This document shows, in pieces, positions 1 to 10,544 of a DNA stretch of 64,000 bases. Origin of the DNA: Archegozetes longisetosus (Eukaryota; Arthropoda; Arachnida; Sarcoptiformes; Trhypochthoniidae); contig JAEMBT020000006.1 in NCBI GenBank assembly GCA_018873245.2, positions 503,804 to 567,803 of the forward strand, in the 5' to 3' direction. How positions within the stretch are numbered: the stretch's first letter is position 1; each line of letters starts with the position of its first letter. A model generated the notes under the pieces. It saw only the letters and a list, made by a program, of their open reading frames with translations, was not told where the DNA came from and searched no databases. A program made the translations under genes and the position numbers.

Positions 1-282
1 AATTCTTATCTGCTTATCCACTGCGTAGAGCACTCCACGTGTTCTGTCAGCAGTTGCAAAGCTCATGTCAATAATTGCAATTAATCTGATAAATATTGCT
101 ATAGATTATCTGTTGAAATGTGAGCACGTCTTCGACAGTTAGAATGATAAATAACTTGGATTAGAACCTCCAAAAAATCATTAAATTTTTAGATTGTTGA
201 AGACAGAATTTTCTAAGCATTTAATAAAATTTCAATCTTTCAAATTGATTTAAGATCAACTAAAAATTGACTCAATCTTCAG

Positions 283-803
283 ATCATTTTACATTTGCTG
301 TTCGCGCACATGGAAGTAAACCATTCTGTATCACAGTATTGGTTGATGGCATTAGAGACCTTCGTGTTAGTACCTGTTGTGAACATAAGCACAAAAAAGG
401 ATCAAAAATATCTCACTTCACGTTAATTGATGTGATCGGAGGAAAGCCTTGTTATAACTGTAGGAAAGCTATCAATTCACTGAAAAACTCAGCAAAAATA
501 AATATTTCACATGAAACAGAAACTAATATTAAGGAAAGTTCTTCTAAGCAAAATATCTATTCAAGCGATAGTGATGTTGATGAACATGAAGAAAGAACCG
601 TTATTGAGAAGAAATCATCTCAGTCTTCGTCGCCAATCGACGCCAACTATAATGACGACCAATTTGAAGCTTACGAAAGCTCCGCAGAGACTCCAACTTT
701 AATACAAATTCGATCCCCTAATAGTGTCTCATCTGATGATAACAGCATAGTTGAGTCGCATACAGAAATAGTTGAGGCAGAGATTCATAGCAACCCCCAA
801 TAA
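283..803 (+). CDS. ERICH3-like protein (DUF4590), last exon only
   Basis: This is the final coding exon of a gene whose 5' exons I could not find; they may lie outside the window. The exon follows an acceptor (tcttcag, AG at 281-282) in phase 1 and runs 173 codons to TAA at 801-803. There is no ATG at its start. The first ~60 residues contain the pattern GSKPFCITVLVDG, STCCEHKHKKGSK, then PCYNCRKAI. I recognise these as the cysteine-containing core of the DUF4590 domain of glutamate-rich protein 3 (ERICH3), where a CCEYKHxKGSR and PCYKCI pattern is conserved. The remaining ~110 residues are acidic, Ser/Glu-rich and of low complexity, as in that family. ERICH3 is linked to cilia in vertebrates; function here is unknown. 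The stop overlaps an AATAAA (799-804). The neighbouring gene at 1069-1550 converges on it. Confidence 0.72.
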
Positions 804-1028
804 ATTTAGAATCAATTTAAACGTTTTTCAAGAGAAGTATTAGAACTTTTGTCGTTTTTATTATCGAAACGATTGATACTGTCAATACTTTCAAAATACA
901 CTTTGTATTGAGTGTTGTAAAAGTTATTTAAGCAGAATGTTATTGAATTTTATAAACTTTTATTTATTATCTGTTAAAAATTTAGGTTGTAAAGGGTTTT
1001 GCGAGTAATCATTTTTATATAAAAGTAT

Positions 1029-1034
1029 TTTATT
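1029..1034 (-). terminator. poly(A) signal of the 1069-1550 gene
   Basis: AATAAA on the minus strand, about 35 nt past the TAA stop at 1069-1071. It is the only consensus signal close behind this gene. Confidence 0.5.
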
Positions 1035-1068
1035 CTCATAACAATTAGTTTGAATTCTTGTCAAACTA

Positions 1069-1550
1069 TTATGTCCAATAGTGAAATTGTTTTTTAGCTC
1101 TTGGAGTAATTGTCGGAACAGTACTGGTAGTGGTTGTCGTACTTGAAGTAGTGACTGGCCTTTCAGTATAAGTCATAAGCGGTAACACAATCAGGTGATG
1201 GTCTCCGTCATCGTTGTCTTCACGATTAGTTTCTGCTGTAGAGACAGTTGTAGTCGTTGTTTGTGAGGATTCGCTACTGTTTCCATCACTCGATTCAGTC
1301 ACGTATTTATCCCATTCGCGACCACTTTATGAAAGGGAACATTAAATGAGTTATTGTTAACTAATTATTGACATAAAACTTATGAATGGAATACTCACTA
1401 CATCGGTATTACAATAATTTGATCTCCTTTTTTCTGTTTTGCAATCATAGCCCCCAAAAGCATTCCTTTCACTAAATCACATCTTATTTGATGAACATAT
1501 GAAACACAAACCATTGCTAACAATGCAAGAGATATGACCTTTGAAGGCAT
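1069..1550 (-). CDS. small secreted Thr-rich protein (paralogue of 46739-47173)
   Basis: Two-exon gene: exon 1 at 1550-1399, a 74-bp intron with GTGAGT donor, and exon 2 at 1324-1069, giving 135 aa. The ATG at 1550-1548 opens a hydrophobic signal peptide (about 24 aa, ending near QIRC). The short mature protein starts DLVKGMLLGAMIA, then has a basic stretch, an IIVIPM strand, a Ser/Glu-rich linker, HHLIVLPL, two Thr runs (TTTTTV and TTTTTST) and the C-terminus QFHYWT. The layout, the VKGxLLGxMIA block, the LPL block, the Thr run and the HYW end are shared with the protein at 46739-47173, and both genes carry a phase-2 intron just after the IVxxP segment. The Thr runs suggest mucin-type O-glycosylation (inference). 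I do not recognise the family. It was not apparent as one reading frame because of the intron. Confidence 0.82.
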
Positions 1551-1648
1551 TACGAGTTAGAAAATGAATCTTGATTACAAAAAGGTTTGAAAAATAAGGT
1601 ATCTGTTACTTTCAAAAACCTTCTGATCTGTTCAATGGTCTAGAAGTG

Positions 1649-1656
1649 TTTATATA
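1649..1656 (-). promoter_or_regulatory. TATA box of the 1069-1550 gene
   Basis: TATATAAA on the minus strand about 100 bp upstream of the ATG at 1550. Its upstream edge is the TA target duplication of the adjacent MITE, so the insertion placed foreign DNA directly against the core promoter. Confidence 0.55.
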
Positions 1657-2269
1657 ACGTCCTGATAGAGAAATCCGAACAAAATATTTTCACAAAAATC
1701 ACAAATAAATTTAACTGTTTTATATTTAAATAACGTGTCGTTTTAAAAGTTAACATATGGACATTCACGTTATAATATCGAAATAATTTATTAGTGCATT
1801 GAAAACAAAAATATCGCTGACCAAAAATGAGTCCCGTAAAAGCGCTTTGGCATATAATATTAATGTCTATAGTCCTTCAGCACATGTGAAGCAAAACGCT
1901 AAATATTACATTTTAAAAAAATTATTTTACTGCTGCGGACATTTTATAAATGTATTTTATCAATTCAATTTAGTTGATTATTAATGTATTCGTGTATTTT
2001 AATACGATTTTATTAAATTAAGTTGAAAATATCATTTTAATTTTAAAATAATTAAGAAATATTCGACTTTCGTACTGCCAAAACCAAATTGTTCAGTTTG
2101 AGGACAAAGCTCCACCGTAACTGAATGAGAAGTCCTATCATCTCACAACTAGTCTTATAATATTCATTAAACTATCATTGAAATTATATCAAAGTATTAG
2201 AATACTATTCATTATAATATCTTAAGAATCAATAACTAAACTTTCGTTCGGATTTCTCTATCAGGACGT
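1657..2269. mobile_element. TA-flanked MITE with 24-bp perfect terminal inverted repeats
   Basis: The segment 1657-1680 (beginning ACGTCCTGATAGAGAAATCC) is repeated as a perfect inverted copy at 2246-2269. TA dinucleotides flank both ends (1655-1656 and 2270-2271), the target duplication expected of Tc1/mariner-superfamily elements. The 613-bp interior is AT-rich and has no convincing coding capacity; a 61-codon open frame at 1799-1984 has no ATG and no recognisable content. I read it as a non-autonomous element. Confidence 0.85.
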
Positions 2270-2669
2270 TACTTCCCAAAAGTTTCAAGATTTTAGATAA
2301 TAAATAATTTGAGTACTATCTCTGATTTCATAACTTGTTTGAATTGAAATTCGAGTGTAGAAATAGTTTTTTTTTAATTTAAGGAGTTTTACGATTGATT
2401 CAGTTAAATTTTTGTGGTTATGTAAATAATCATAAATAGGTTCCTATTCAAATATATTTATTAAGTACCCCAAAATTGGTGCTTCATCAATTTCTTAAAT
2501 TAAAATTAAAACTATTTTATTTAAAATGATATTTTTAATACGTGATAATCCCTCAAAATATGCAGAGTGTAAATGACCGTCAACTCATTAATATACCTCC
2601 TTGTCTACATAATGTCGTTCAGTTTAGAGTAACGTATTCTATAAACTTGGATATCGAGTACCACACGGA

Positions 2670-2942
2670 ATGTGGTATCGAATGGAACCCTTCTCTCTAG
2701 GCATCACACCGCTTCATCACCTTCTTTGGGGATGTCTTGAGGGCAGAGTCTTCAGTACTGCTCCAGATGATGAGCTCAAATTCGCCATAAAGAGAGAAGT
2801 TGAGATCAGAAGTGAAGTGCCCAATAGAGTGATTGACAATTTTCGAAAGAGACTCCGCCATTTGGCAGCCACTGACGGAGGACAGTTTGAAAATTTAATT
2901 GACAAATCTGCTGTTTATTCTACTGTTTATTATACCTTTTAA
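2670..2942 (+). pseudogene. C-terminal remnant of a Tc1/mariner-superfamily transposase
   Basis: A 90-codon open stretch carries ITPLHHLLWGCLEGRVF, then an IKREVE segment, VIDNFRKRLRHL and a DGGQFENL end. This matches the usual C-terminal layout of a group of insect Tc1/mariner-like transposases (TPxDFFLWGxLKxxVY, then NFRxRLxxC, then xGGHxE). The last catalytic acid, normally the D of TPxDFFLWG, is H here. No upstream domain or terminal repeats were found, so this is a dead fragment. Confidence 0.6.
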
Positions 2943-3077
2943 ATTTTGTTGATATCCTTTTCAATTCAATTTACTTAAAGCAATAAGGGAAGCGTCAGTT
3001 TTGGGATATTTTATAATATAATTAAAAGTTATATATAGAGTTTGACATCAGTAAACTGTTTTTACTGAGAAATACTG

Positions 3078-4252
3078 TTACTGTTTAGTATAGTGTGAGA
3101 AATCATTAGTAAAGTACAGTATTTTGTACTTTACTGAAGAACATTGCCTACTGAAATTTGTTGAAAAACATAAACTGCACATTACGCATATTTTTGGATA
3201 TTTACACTCTGAACTAGGGCTGTGTCAACTACCATGACTAGTTGGTTAGTACTCGACTATTGACTACCCACTTTATGAAATACCTGGTAGTCACTCATTT
3301 ACGATTACTCATTCATTGATGGTTACTCATAAGTAATCACGAGTAGCCACGACTACTTATGTAAAGTTGTCTACATTTATGATGATTATCGTATAAGTTC
3401 CAATGACGAACACAGGAGATAACTAACTTTCCTATCAATGAATAAAGATTACGTTAATCGAAAATTTAAATTCGTATGATAGTAAAGCTCATTATTAAAA
3501 ATTTTTCAATTAGTAATTACTATTCTCTTCATAAATCTTGTCAATTTCTTCTTCATAAGTGGTTTCTTAAAACTCTGATTTGTAATATTTCATTAATGAA
3601 AGCTCGTCGATTGCTCTACAAATCTTATTAAATCATTTTCTTTGATATTTTCCAGTGAATTCATTTCAATTAATAAATACTCATATTCAATGAATAATTG
3701 TGGGTAATTTTGAAAACACCTGTGACTACTTGAAAATACTAGTGACTATCTGAAAATACCCGTGACTACCCGTCAATGAATGACTACTCGTTAATGTAAT
3801 CGTAGTCAGGAAAGTAGTCATGACTACTGACTACTTTTGGCAAAATAATGGGTAACTACTTTTCCTGGCACCGGCCCAGCCCTACTCTGAACATGTCTTT
3901 TCAGATCCTATAATGTATTGGATAGAATACTTTTCAGAGAACCTCAAAATTAGCCATCAAACTTTTTGCAATACCTGCAACTAATCTTTCAGTGTAACGC
4001 AATTTCAATTATCCAAATTTAACTTGTAAAAATGGTTCAAAACTTGACCCAAAAATGTTGATAAAATGCTCATTTGCATGATAATTTTGATTTGTTAGAG
4101 AACAATACTGTGCTATAAACTGTATAATAAATTGTGATACAACTTGAGTAATTTTCTGTAAAGTCTAGCAATCACTGTTTTAGGTTAAAACAGTAAAGTC
4201 CACGCGATCCATCCGGCCAGTAAAGTAATCAAATTTTCGTAAAATGTTATCC
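3078..4252. repeat. interspersed repeat, copy A (split by a hAT MITE)
   Basis: About 500 bp of non-coding sequence that recurs at 16559-17793. Shared landmarks in order are TTACTGTTTAGTATAG, a GTACAGTATTTT/TACTTTACTGAAG block, AACTGCACAT-ACGCAT, TTTTTGGATATTTACACTCTG, TTGGATAGAAT, AATGGTTCAAAACTTGACCC and CTGTTTTAGGTTAAA. The element at 3215-3884 interrupts it. Class unknown; I see no clear terminal repeats or coding content. Confidence 0.8.
3215..3884. mobile_element. hAT-type non-autonomous element with 8-bp target duplication
   Basis: The ends are TAGGGCTG at 3215 and CAGCCCTA at 3884, flanked by exact 8-bp direct repeats CTCTGAAC (3207-3214 and 3885-3892); both are diagnostic of hAT transposons. 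The 670-bp body has no transposase. Its terminal ~150 bp are packed with GACTAC/GTAGTC motifs in both orientations, as expected for subterminal transposase-binding repeats. It sits inside repeat copy A, so it is younger than that repeat. Confidence 0.88.
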
Positions 4253-5013
4253 TCTGATACACTTTTCAAAAATTGAAAGTAGTCAAATATAAGTGATAAA
4301 AAATTAGAAACTAGTTAAGTCAAAAATCAGTTCGAAAGTAATTATAGTTGAGCAAATAGTTTATTGATCGTTAAAAATCAGAAAACCTAGTTTGTAGCTC
4401 GAAAAACTTTTTAAGTCTCTTATTCAGCTAATAAGTTCTGCTATCGTTGTCTTGACTTAAGCTTAAACTTTTTTACTGCATTGTTTGTGTTGAGGTCAGA
4501 CTATAATAGAAGCCTGTAATTTCTCATGTGTTAAATTAGTGCACAGATTTTGAATATAGAAAAATAAAGATTGCTCGCATCTCGTAATTGTTCTTGTATA
4601 ATAAGCTCTACTGAAAACATGGGCAAAAATCAGGCGCTCGACACAAGATTTGAGGCAAAATTTTCATAATCTACTTGTTTTGTAGGACTTATCTCTCCTG
4701 TCATCAAACATCATATCAAACATAGAGTTAAAAATTCGGGATCATTTCGGAGTTTTGAAACAAAGCTTCGAAAACCTTGTTTTCGGACTTTATACCAGAA
4801 AAAAAGATTCCAATTTTCTAAACTTAAAGTAGACTAAGCTTTGAAACGAAATATTTTCAAATATCAAATAGACTAAAATTGACATTAATGTAATAAATAA
4901 ACTTAATTTCTGGAATTAAACCTGTTTAACTATTATCAAATTCTAGAGAAATCCCAATAGATTAGGAGATTAATGGATTGAGAGTCTTGAAGATAAAAAC
5001 TAGTTTTTCATTC
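4253..5013. other. intergenic, no feature seen
   Basis: AT-rich sequence between repeat copy A and the hAT element at 5022. No gene, structured repeat or recognisable remnant was seen. Confidence 0.5.
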
Positions 5014-5032
5014 GTAATTAGCAGTGATGCTC

Positions 5033-5152
5033 AACGCTCGAGCGTTTGGCGCTCGGTAGCGAGCGCGAACGTCGAGCGTTCTGATTTTGTCGAGCGTGAG
5101 TGGACGCTCGAGCGTCTGACCCCCGAGCGCCGAGCGCGAGCGTTGAGCGTCA
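5033..5152. repeat. subterminal CGAGCG array, left end of hAT
   Basis: Many tightly packed CGAGCG or CGCTCG hexamers, in both orientations, in an otherwise AT-rich region. Probably the binding sites for the element's own BED-finger transposase (inference from the position next to the terminal repeat and the family). Confidence 0.8.
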
Positions 5153-5256
5153 AGTCTTGGTACGTATTTTTACATATTAGAAATATAGTTTAAATATTTT
5201 TAATATAAAAAAGATAGTTTATGCTAAATATAAATTTTTATACAAAAAAGCATGAC

Positions 5257-7044
5257 TTATTCTGTTTTAAAAAATTTAGACATAGAATCGCCACACATTA
5301 TTGATTGTATAGAATCTTTAGACAGTCTGTTTCGCTTTTTAGTGATTACATCACCCGCTTTAGAAAATATTTGTTCGCTGGGAACACTTGTTGCCGGTAT
5401 ATTGAGATAATCGAATGCCATTTTGTATAAATGAGGAAATGATGTTTTATGTGTTGTCCACCACTTAATCAAATCAATCTCTGAGTCTTCTAAAGCAATT
5501 TCAAAATAACGCTACACTTCTTCATCGTCACTAATTTTTCTTTTTTTATAAATTGAATGCATAAGGGATAAAGTGTCTTTAGTGGTCTCTTTTAATGTCG
5601 AAAGCGATTCATTGCAATAGTTTGTTTTGTAAAATTTAAAAAATTTTTCTTTAAGTGCATTGAACTCTTCGTCAATCAGAGATTCTTTGAAATAATGAAT
5701 ATTAAGTCTTGGATCCAAAATGACAGAATAAAAACTCAAATCGTTCTTAAGCTTATTTTCATACGATTTAAGCTTCAATTCCATCAACTTTGAACAATTT
5801 TTCAGAATTAGATTTCTACTATTTTCATAGCTTTGCAAATGTTTTAACAATGTGTCATAAAGAGGAATAACTACACACAAACTCGGATAGCTTTGTTGAG
5901 AGACCATAAGAGTTGCTCCAAAAAAAGGCTTCAAAAACTCATGAATAGCGCTCAAGTTTTCCCACTCCTTTTCAGATATTTTGTATTTTGTGAAGACATT
6001 ATTTTCTTCTTCACAACTTAAAGATTTCAACACTCTTTTCAATCTTAGTGCTCGTTCAATCATTACGTAAATCGAATTCCAGCGCACATTTGTATCTCTT
6101 TTTAATTTGTAATATTTTTGTTTTAAAGCAAGTGATGTTTCCTCTAATAGCTGCTTTTGTTTTGAAGAAGTTTTCATAGATGAGCACAAGTTCCTCAAGT
6201 TTTTCAATGAATCTGCAATTGTTTTAATGCCATCTTGAACGCAAAGATTTAAAACATGTCCGAAACATGATAAATGATATATCTCTCTCTCAATGAATAA
6301 GTCTTCTTTGAGATAATCTTTAAATAATGCAATGCCTGATATATTATTAGCTGCATTATCTGTTGTTATTGATATAATATTATTAATAATTCCATAATTC
6401 TCAAGAACACATTGTACAGTATATTTAATTTGTTCGGCATCGTGTGGATGAGGTATTAAATCAAATTCTAATAAAACGTGACATAACTTACTATTTTTGA
6501 AGAAATGAGCTGTAATTGCAATGTATGGATCATTTGAAAGTGAAGTCCATATATCCGTAGTAATAGCTATATTACTGTTCATATCTTTGAACATTTCAAT
6601 TGTTTTGATCTTTAAATCTTTATATAACTGAACTATATCTCTCATTATTGTCATACGTTTGGGTATCTCTACATTAGATAATGACCTGATGAGTTGCACA
6701 AAGCCAGGCTCTTCAACAATATTGAACGCATGATTACCACTGATTATGAATTCGGACAAACACTGTCTAAAAGTTTTATTTTCTTTTGGGACTGCTGTCT
6801 TAAAAAAAGAAGTCATTTTCAACTGTTTTGATGGAATTGAGTGTTGTTTATTATAATGTCTCTTCAATATAGCTGTAGGAGTTTTATGAGAATACTTAAG
6901 ATCACAAAATTTGCATTTAAATATTTTTTCATTTTCGTCATTAAAAAAATAATCAGTTGTTTTCCATTTGTCTACTTTTTCTCCTTCATTATCACTAATT
7001 AGATCTATATCTAACTCATCACTTCTCTCACTATGAGAACTCAT
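5257..7044 (-). pseudogene. hAT transposase with BED zinc finger, one in-frame TAG
   Basis: From ATG at 7044 the frame encodes 510 aa, stops at TAG (5514-5512), and continues in the same frame for 84 codons to a stop at 5257. Domains in order: BED zinc finger (CKFCDLKYSH then HYNKQH, residues ~45-70); hAT catalytic core with DIWTS and ITTDNAANN supplying the first two acidic residues; CFGHVLNLC; VRWNSIYVMIERAL; and, beyond the TAG, the dimerisation region PSEQIFSKAGDVITKKRNRL. All hallmark motifs are present, so the TAG is the only visible lesion. Without readthrough the product lacks the dimerisation domain and should be inactive. It lies inside the element bounded at 5022-8280. Confidence 0.93.
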
Positions 7045-8137
7045 TTTCAAAGTTTGATTTTATATAAAATAATAATTTTAAAATAATAACTCAAATAATA
7101 AGATCAAAACACGATCAATAAGTAGTTTTGAAACAATAACTTTGGTTTCAGATTCAAGAAGTCATTAAAAACCAAATGAATTGTAGGCCCATACCATTGA
7201 AATAAGCAAGAAAAAGGTTAAGGTTCCCGCAGAGTCGAAGCCAGACTTTTTGGCTGGCTTTATATGCACTAAGGATTAACGAATTTTATACCAGTCTATG
7301 TTAGGATTTGGATAAAAGTTATATCGAATCAAATGCTAAAATAAAATGCATTTTAACGTAAACAAGCTTTGAAAGATACTCATGTTTTCTCAGAATAAAA
7401 TGACATTCAAATCATTTCAGTATCTTTAACACAAGCGATATTCAGTACTGTAAAATCTGTTGCGGTAGAAAAATTTGATTTCTAAGATCTACAAAATGCA
7501 TACAATAATTATACAAAAATCAAGAAAAATAAATTAGATGACATTAAACATTTGCTCAAATATGTAATAATTTCACATATTGTTAGTTTTACAGTAATTT
7601 CTATGATTCAGGAACCTCTGTCTCTAAAAGTAGACAAAAAGCTCGAGAAATAACATCTCATGAAAGTCATAACATCTGCAACTGTAAAGGAAAGTATATG
7701 CGTATATATATGTAAGAAAAATAATATCTTATGTACAGAAACTCTGAATTGAATAGAACTCTAAAAACTGCTATTCTTATAAATCGATATACCAATACAT
7801 GTATAATAAAGTATGAGAGATATTTAAAGATTTTTATCAGATTGTTCTATCGTTTCTTATAAACATTTATCCCCCGTAGATTCACGATCAGTATTAAAAG
7901 ATCAAATAATTACTGTGGCGTTTGACGACTTTTTAAGTCTGAAACTAAATGTGTTCACATATCTTTAATATAAGCATTTCACTTATATGACATCATCTTT
8001 TAGGCTAAAGTTATTTGTCTGAATGGCTTTCAATCAATGACTATCACATGAAATATATATTTACAGATAAAATTACAGCTCAAATAAAATAAATAAGTTT
8101 TGTGTTTAAAAGCCTTTCAATTTGTGAACTTTGCTGA

Positions 8138-8268
8138 CTTGACGCTCGGTAAACGCTCGGCGCTCGAGCGCCTTGAAAAAGTGAGCGCCGAGCGTTTCAT
8201 CTTCCCCGAGCGTTAGCGCGAGCGCCGAGCGCCAGTTTCCGACCGAGCGCGAGCGCGAGCGTCGAGCG
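8138..8268. repeat. subterminal CGCTCG array, right end of hAT
   Basis: Counterpart of the array at 5033-5152, with the same hexamer packing and high GC content, ending against GCATCACTG at 8280. Confidence 0.8.
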
Positions 8269-8352
8269 TGTGCATCACTGGTAATTAGACATTCTTCCGT
8301 AAAGGATTTTCTACTTTTCAAAAGTTTTCTAGAATAATGTAAGGATAATTAG

Positions 8353-8951
8353 GGTGAATCCGGGCTAATGGATCTAGAGGGGTTCCTGACCCTCACTTTC
8401 AAATGTGATATATCATTGTATTCAGTTCGCCAAGCTGAACATTTTGATACCACACTTGACTACATCCAATCCGGACCTGACCACTTCTGGACAACTCTCG
8501 ACGGGAGTGGTTGACTCGGCCAAGTGATATATCATTGGACACAGGACATCGAACTGAGCATTTTGATACCTCACTTGATCAATTATCACAAGTAGTTCTC
8601 GAGATATCCACCATTGTTTGGTTTAGTACCTCGTAATGGATAAACCTGGATTCTCGAGTCATAACCCGAACAAGCCTGATACAAACTGAGGCGGAATAAG
8701 TTAGGTCGCGAAGCGACCTAACCTATTATACCTTAGTTTAAATCAGGTTTGGCTTGGGTTACAACTTGATAAAGCCAGGTTTACCCATTTTCGAGGGGGT
8801 TAAGTCTCGGTGGCCAGAAGTGGTCAGGTTTGGGTTGTAAATAGTCAAGTGTGGTATCAAAATGTTCAGCTCGACGAACTGAATCCAATGATGTATTACA
8901 CTTGGAGGTGGGGGTCGGAAACTCTTTAGATCCATTAGCCCCGATTTACCC
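8353..8951. repeat. long imperfect inverted repeat (foldback element 1)
   Basis: The left arm (about 8353-8510, landmarks GGGCTAATGGATCTA, AGCTGAACATTTTGATACCA, GACCACTTCTGG) recurs inverted at about 8790-8951. Between the arms, 8524-8580 is a partial direct repeat of 8408-8465 (GTGATATATCATTG then CATTTTGATACC). A small perfect hairpin (TTAGGTCGC-GAA-GCGACCTAA) lies near 8701-8721. No coding capacity is recognised; an open frame at 8759-8962 is simply the right arm. It is probably a foldback or MITE-type transposon. Confidence 0.8.
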
Positions 8952-9440
8952 GTTCTTATCAAAGCTTAATCATTCATAAGAAAACAATTATTTATTGGAC
9001 ACAAATAATACAGAACTGAGGTTTTCAATTCTTTAATTTGACTTATGATTAGATTAGTTTGAACTTGTCTTTTCCTTATTTGAGATATTTTACTTATAAT
9101 TGCAACTTTATATCTATTAAACTTTTACGCATAGTGTGAATTGTAGTTTTCTTAACATTAACTTTTTATATACACTATTGAGTTTTCTATACCATACATT
9201 TTCAGGTAGTTTCATTTGAAAAGTCAAAGTTAAGGAAACTATTATTTAAAGTATGCGTAAAAGTTCAATAGATATAAAGTTGCAATTTCAAGTAAGATAT
9301 CCCAAATAAGAGAAAGACAATTTCAAACAAAACTAATCATTATCAAATTAAAAAAAGTTGAAAATGTATTATCTCAACTCTGTATGAGTTTTGTTCCATA
9401 AATTGTCTTCTTATGAATGATTAAATTTTGATAAGAACCA
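8952..9440. repeat. second long inverted repeat (foldback element 2)
   Basis: Directly abuts foldback 1. The outer ends read CGTTCTTATCAAA and TTTTGATAAGAACC; matching inner landmarks are TTAATCATTCATAAGAA, TTGCAACTTTATATCTATT and CTTTTACGCATA, each with an inverted partner. Arms are about 230 bp, centre near 9195. No coding content. Confidence 0.78.
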
Positions 9441-10544
9441 TAACTTGGTAATATCTGATTATGAGTGTACTTACATTATTTTTAAGTTTTGACCTCATAT
9501 ATATGAATGTCCCGATAGTAAAAAGCCTATCTCGAGCTAACCTACCTCCGGATTCTGTTTTAAACATTCAGTTTAGCTCATACCTTATTCATGCAGTAAA
9601 ACTCAATATATGTTTAATTACACGTTATAATTAATAAACTTCATATTTAAGTTTTAATTAGATAAGTTTTTATAGACATTTTTGAAACGCAACTTTAAGT
9701 GTGTTTTGCTCGTTTCATTGCTTTAAGAGATAGGTTTTTTAATTATCATATTACATTTCATTTTCTATACTATGCATTTTTGAAGTAAAGCTTCATATGA
9801 TGAGTTGACGATAATTTGATATTTTATAAAGATGAAGCCTACAACTATTTTTATTATCGACCCATCGGTTTCTTAATAAAGATTTGTAAAAAATATCTAT
9901 AAAAGTAAAATGGGTTTTAACGTATTATTATGGCTTCAAAATAGAATTTTCTGAAACTTCGAAATGTAACCAAAAATGCATCAAATTTGCTCAACTAACT
10001 AATCCAGTATAACTGAATAAACGTGTTTAAAGGATAAAGACTTCAACTTTCGGATTTTGATAGAATTGACTTAAGCCCTATCCTATTGAAATTTTCCATT
10101 AGAAAAGACTTACATTTTCACTTGAAGAGTTTGGAATAAATGTTGTGAGATCATCACAGATTTGAGAAAGTGTACTAATCAATCAGAATTCAGAGCCACA
10201 ATATCTATGCAGAAAATTTTCAATTCAAATTCACATTTGATACTAATTAAATACTAAATAATTTTTCGTAAATTATCAACGGAATAAGGTTCTCCTTAAA
10301 ATCTAATTAATAACAATTTCAATATTAGGAAAATTTTATTTAAGAGATTATTTTCAAAAGTATTTCTTTTATTCGATACTAAGTACGACAAAATTTCATA
10401 CTTTTTATTTGTGTATTAGAAATTATGTTGAGAAAAAGTTAAATATCCTATTGTATTTTAAAACAACATCAATTTCCAAATCGAATAACAAGCAATCGGT
10501 AACAGAATGTACTTTGACTCAATAAATATTAATTAATATTTTCT
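9441..10544. other. intergenic, 3' flank of the FRRS1-like gene
   Basis: AT-rich and non-coding. A minus-strand AATAAA at 10404-10409, about 135 nt past the stop of the downstream-facing gene, may be its poly(A) signal. Nothing else was seen. Confidence 0.4.

Larger units (their letters stand above)
5022..8280. mobile_element. near-intact hAT transposon (3.26 kb)
   Basis: The ends are CAGTGATGC at 5022 and GCATCACTG at 8280, flanked by a perfect 8-bp duplication GTAATTAG (5014-5021 and 8281-8288). The element carries a BED-finger hAT transposase on the minus strand (7044-5257) with a single in-frame stop. GC-rich CGAGCG/CGCTCG arrays lie just inside both ends (5033-5152 and 8138-8268). About 1 kb between the transposase start and the right end is non-coding. 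Exact target duplications and one nonsense codon suggest recent insertion. Confidence 0.93.

Noticed and set aside
4978..5193. 71-codon open frame over the left hAT end
   Set aside because: It is translation of the CGAGCG subterminal array; no ATG, repetitive Arg/Ser/Glu composition. Same for the minus-strand frame at 8106-8321 over the right array.
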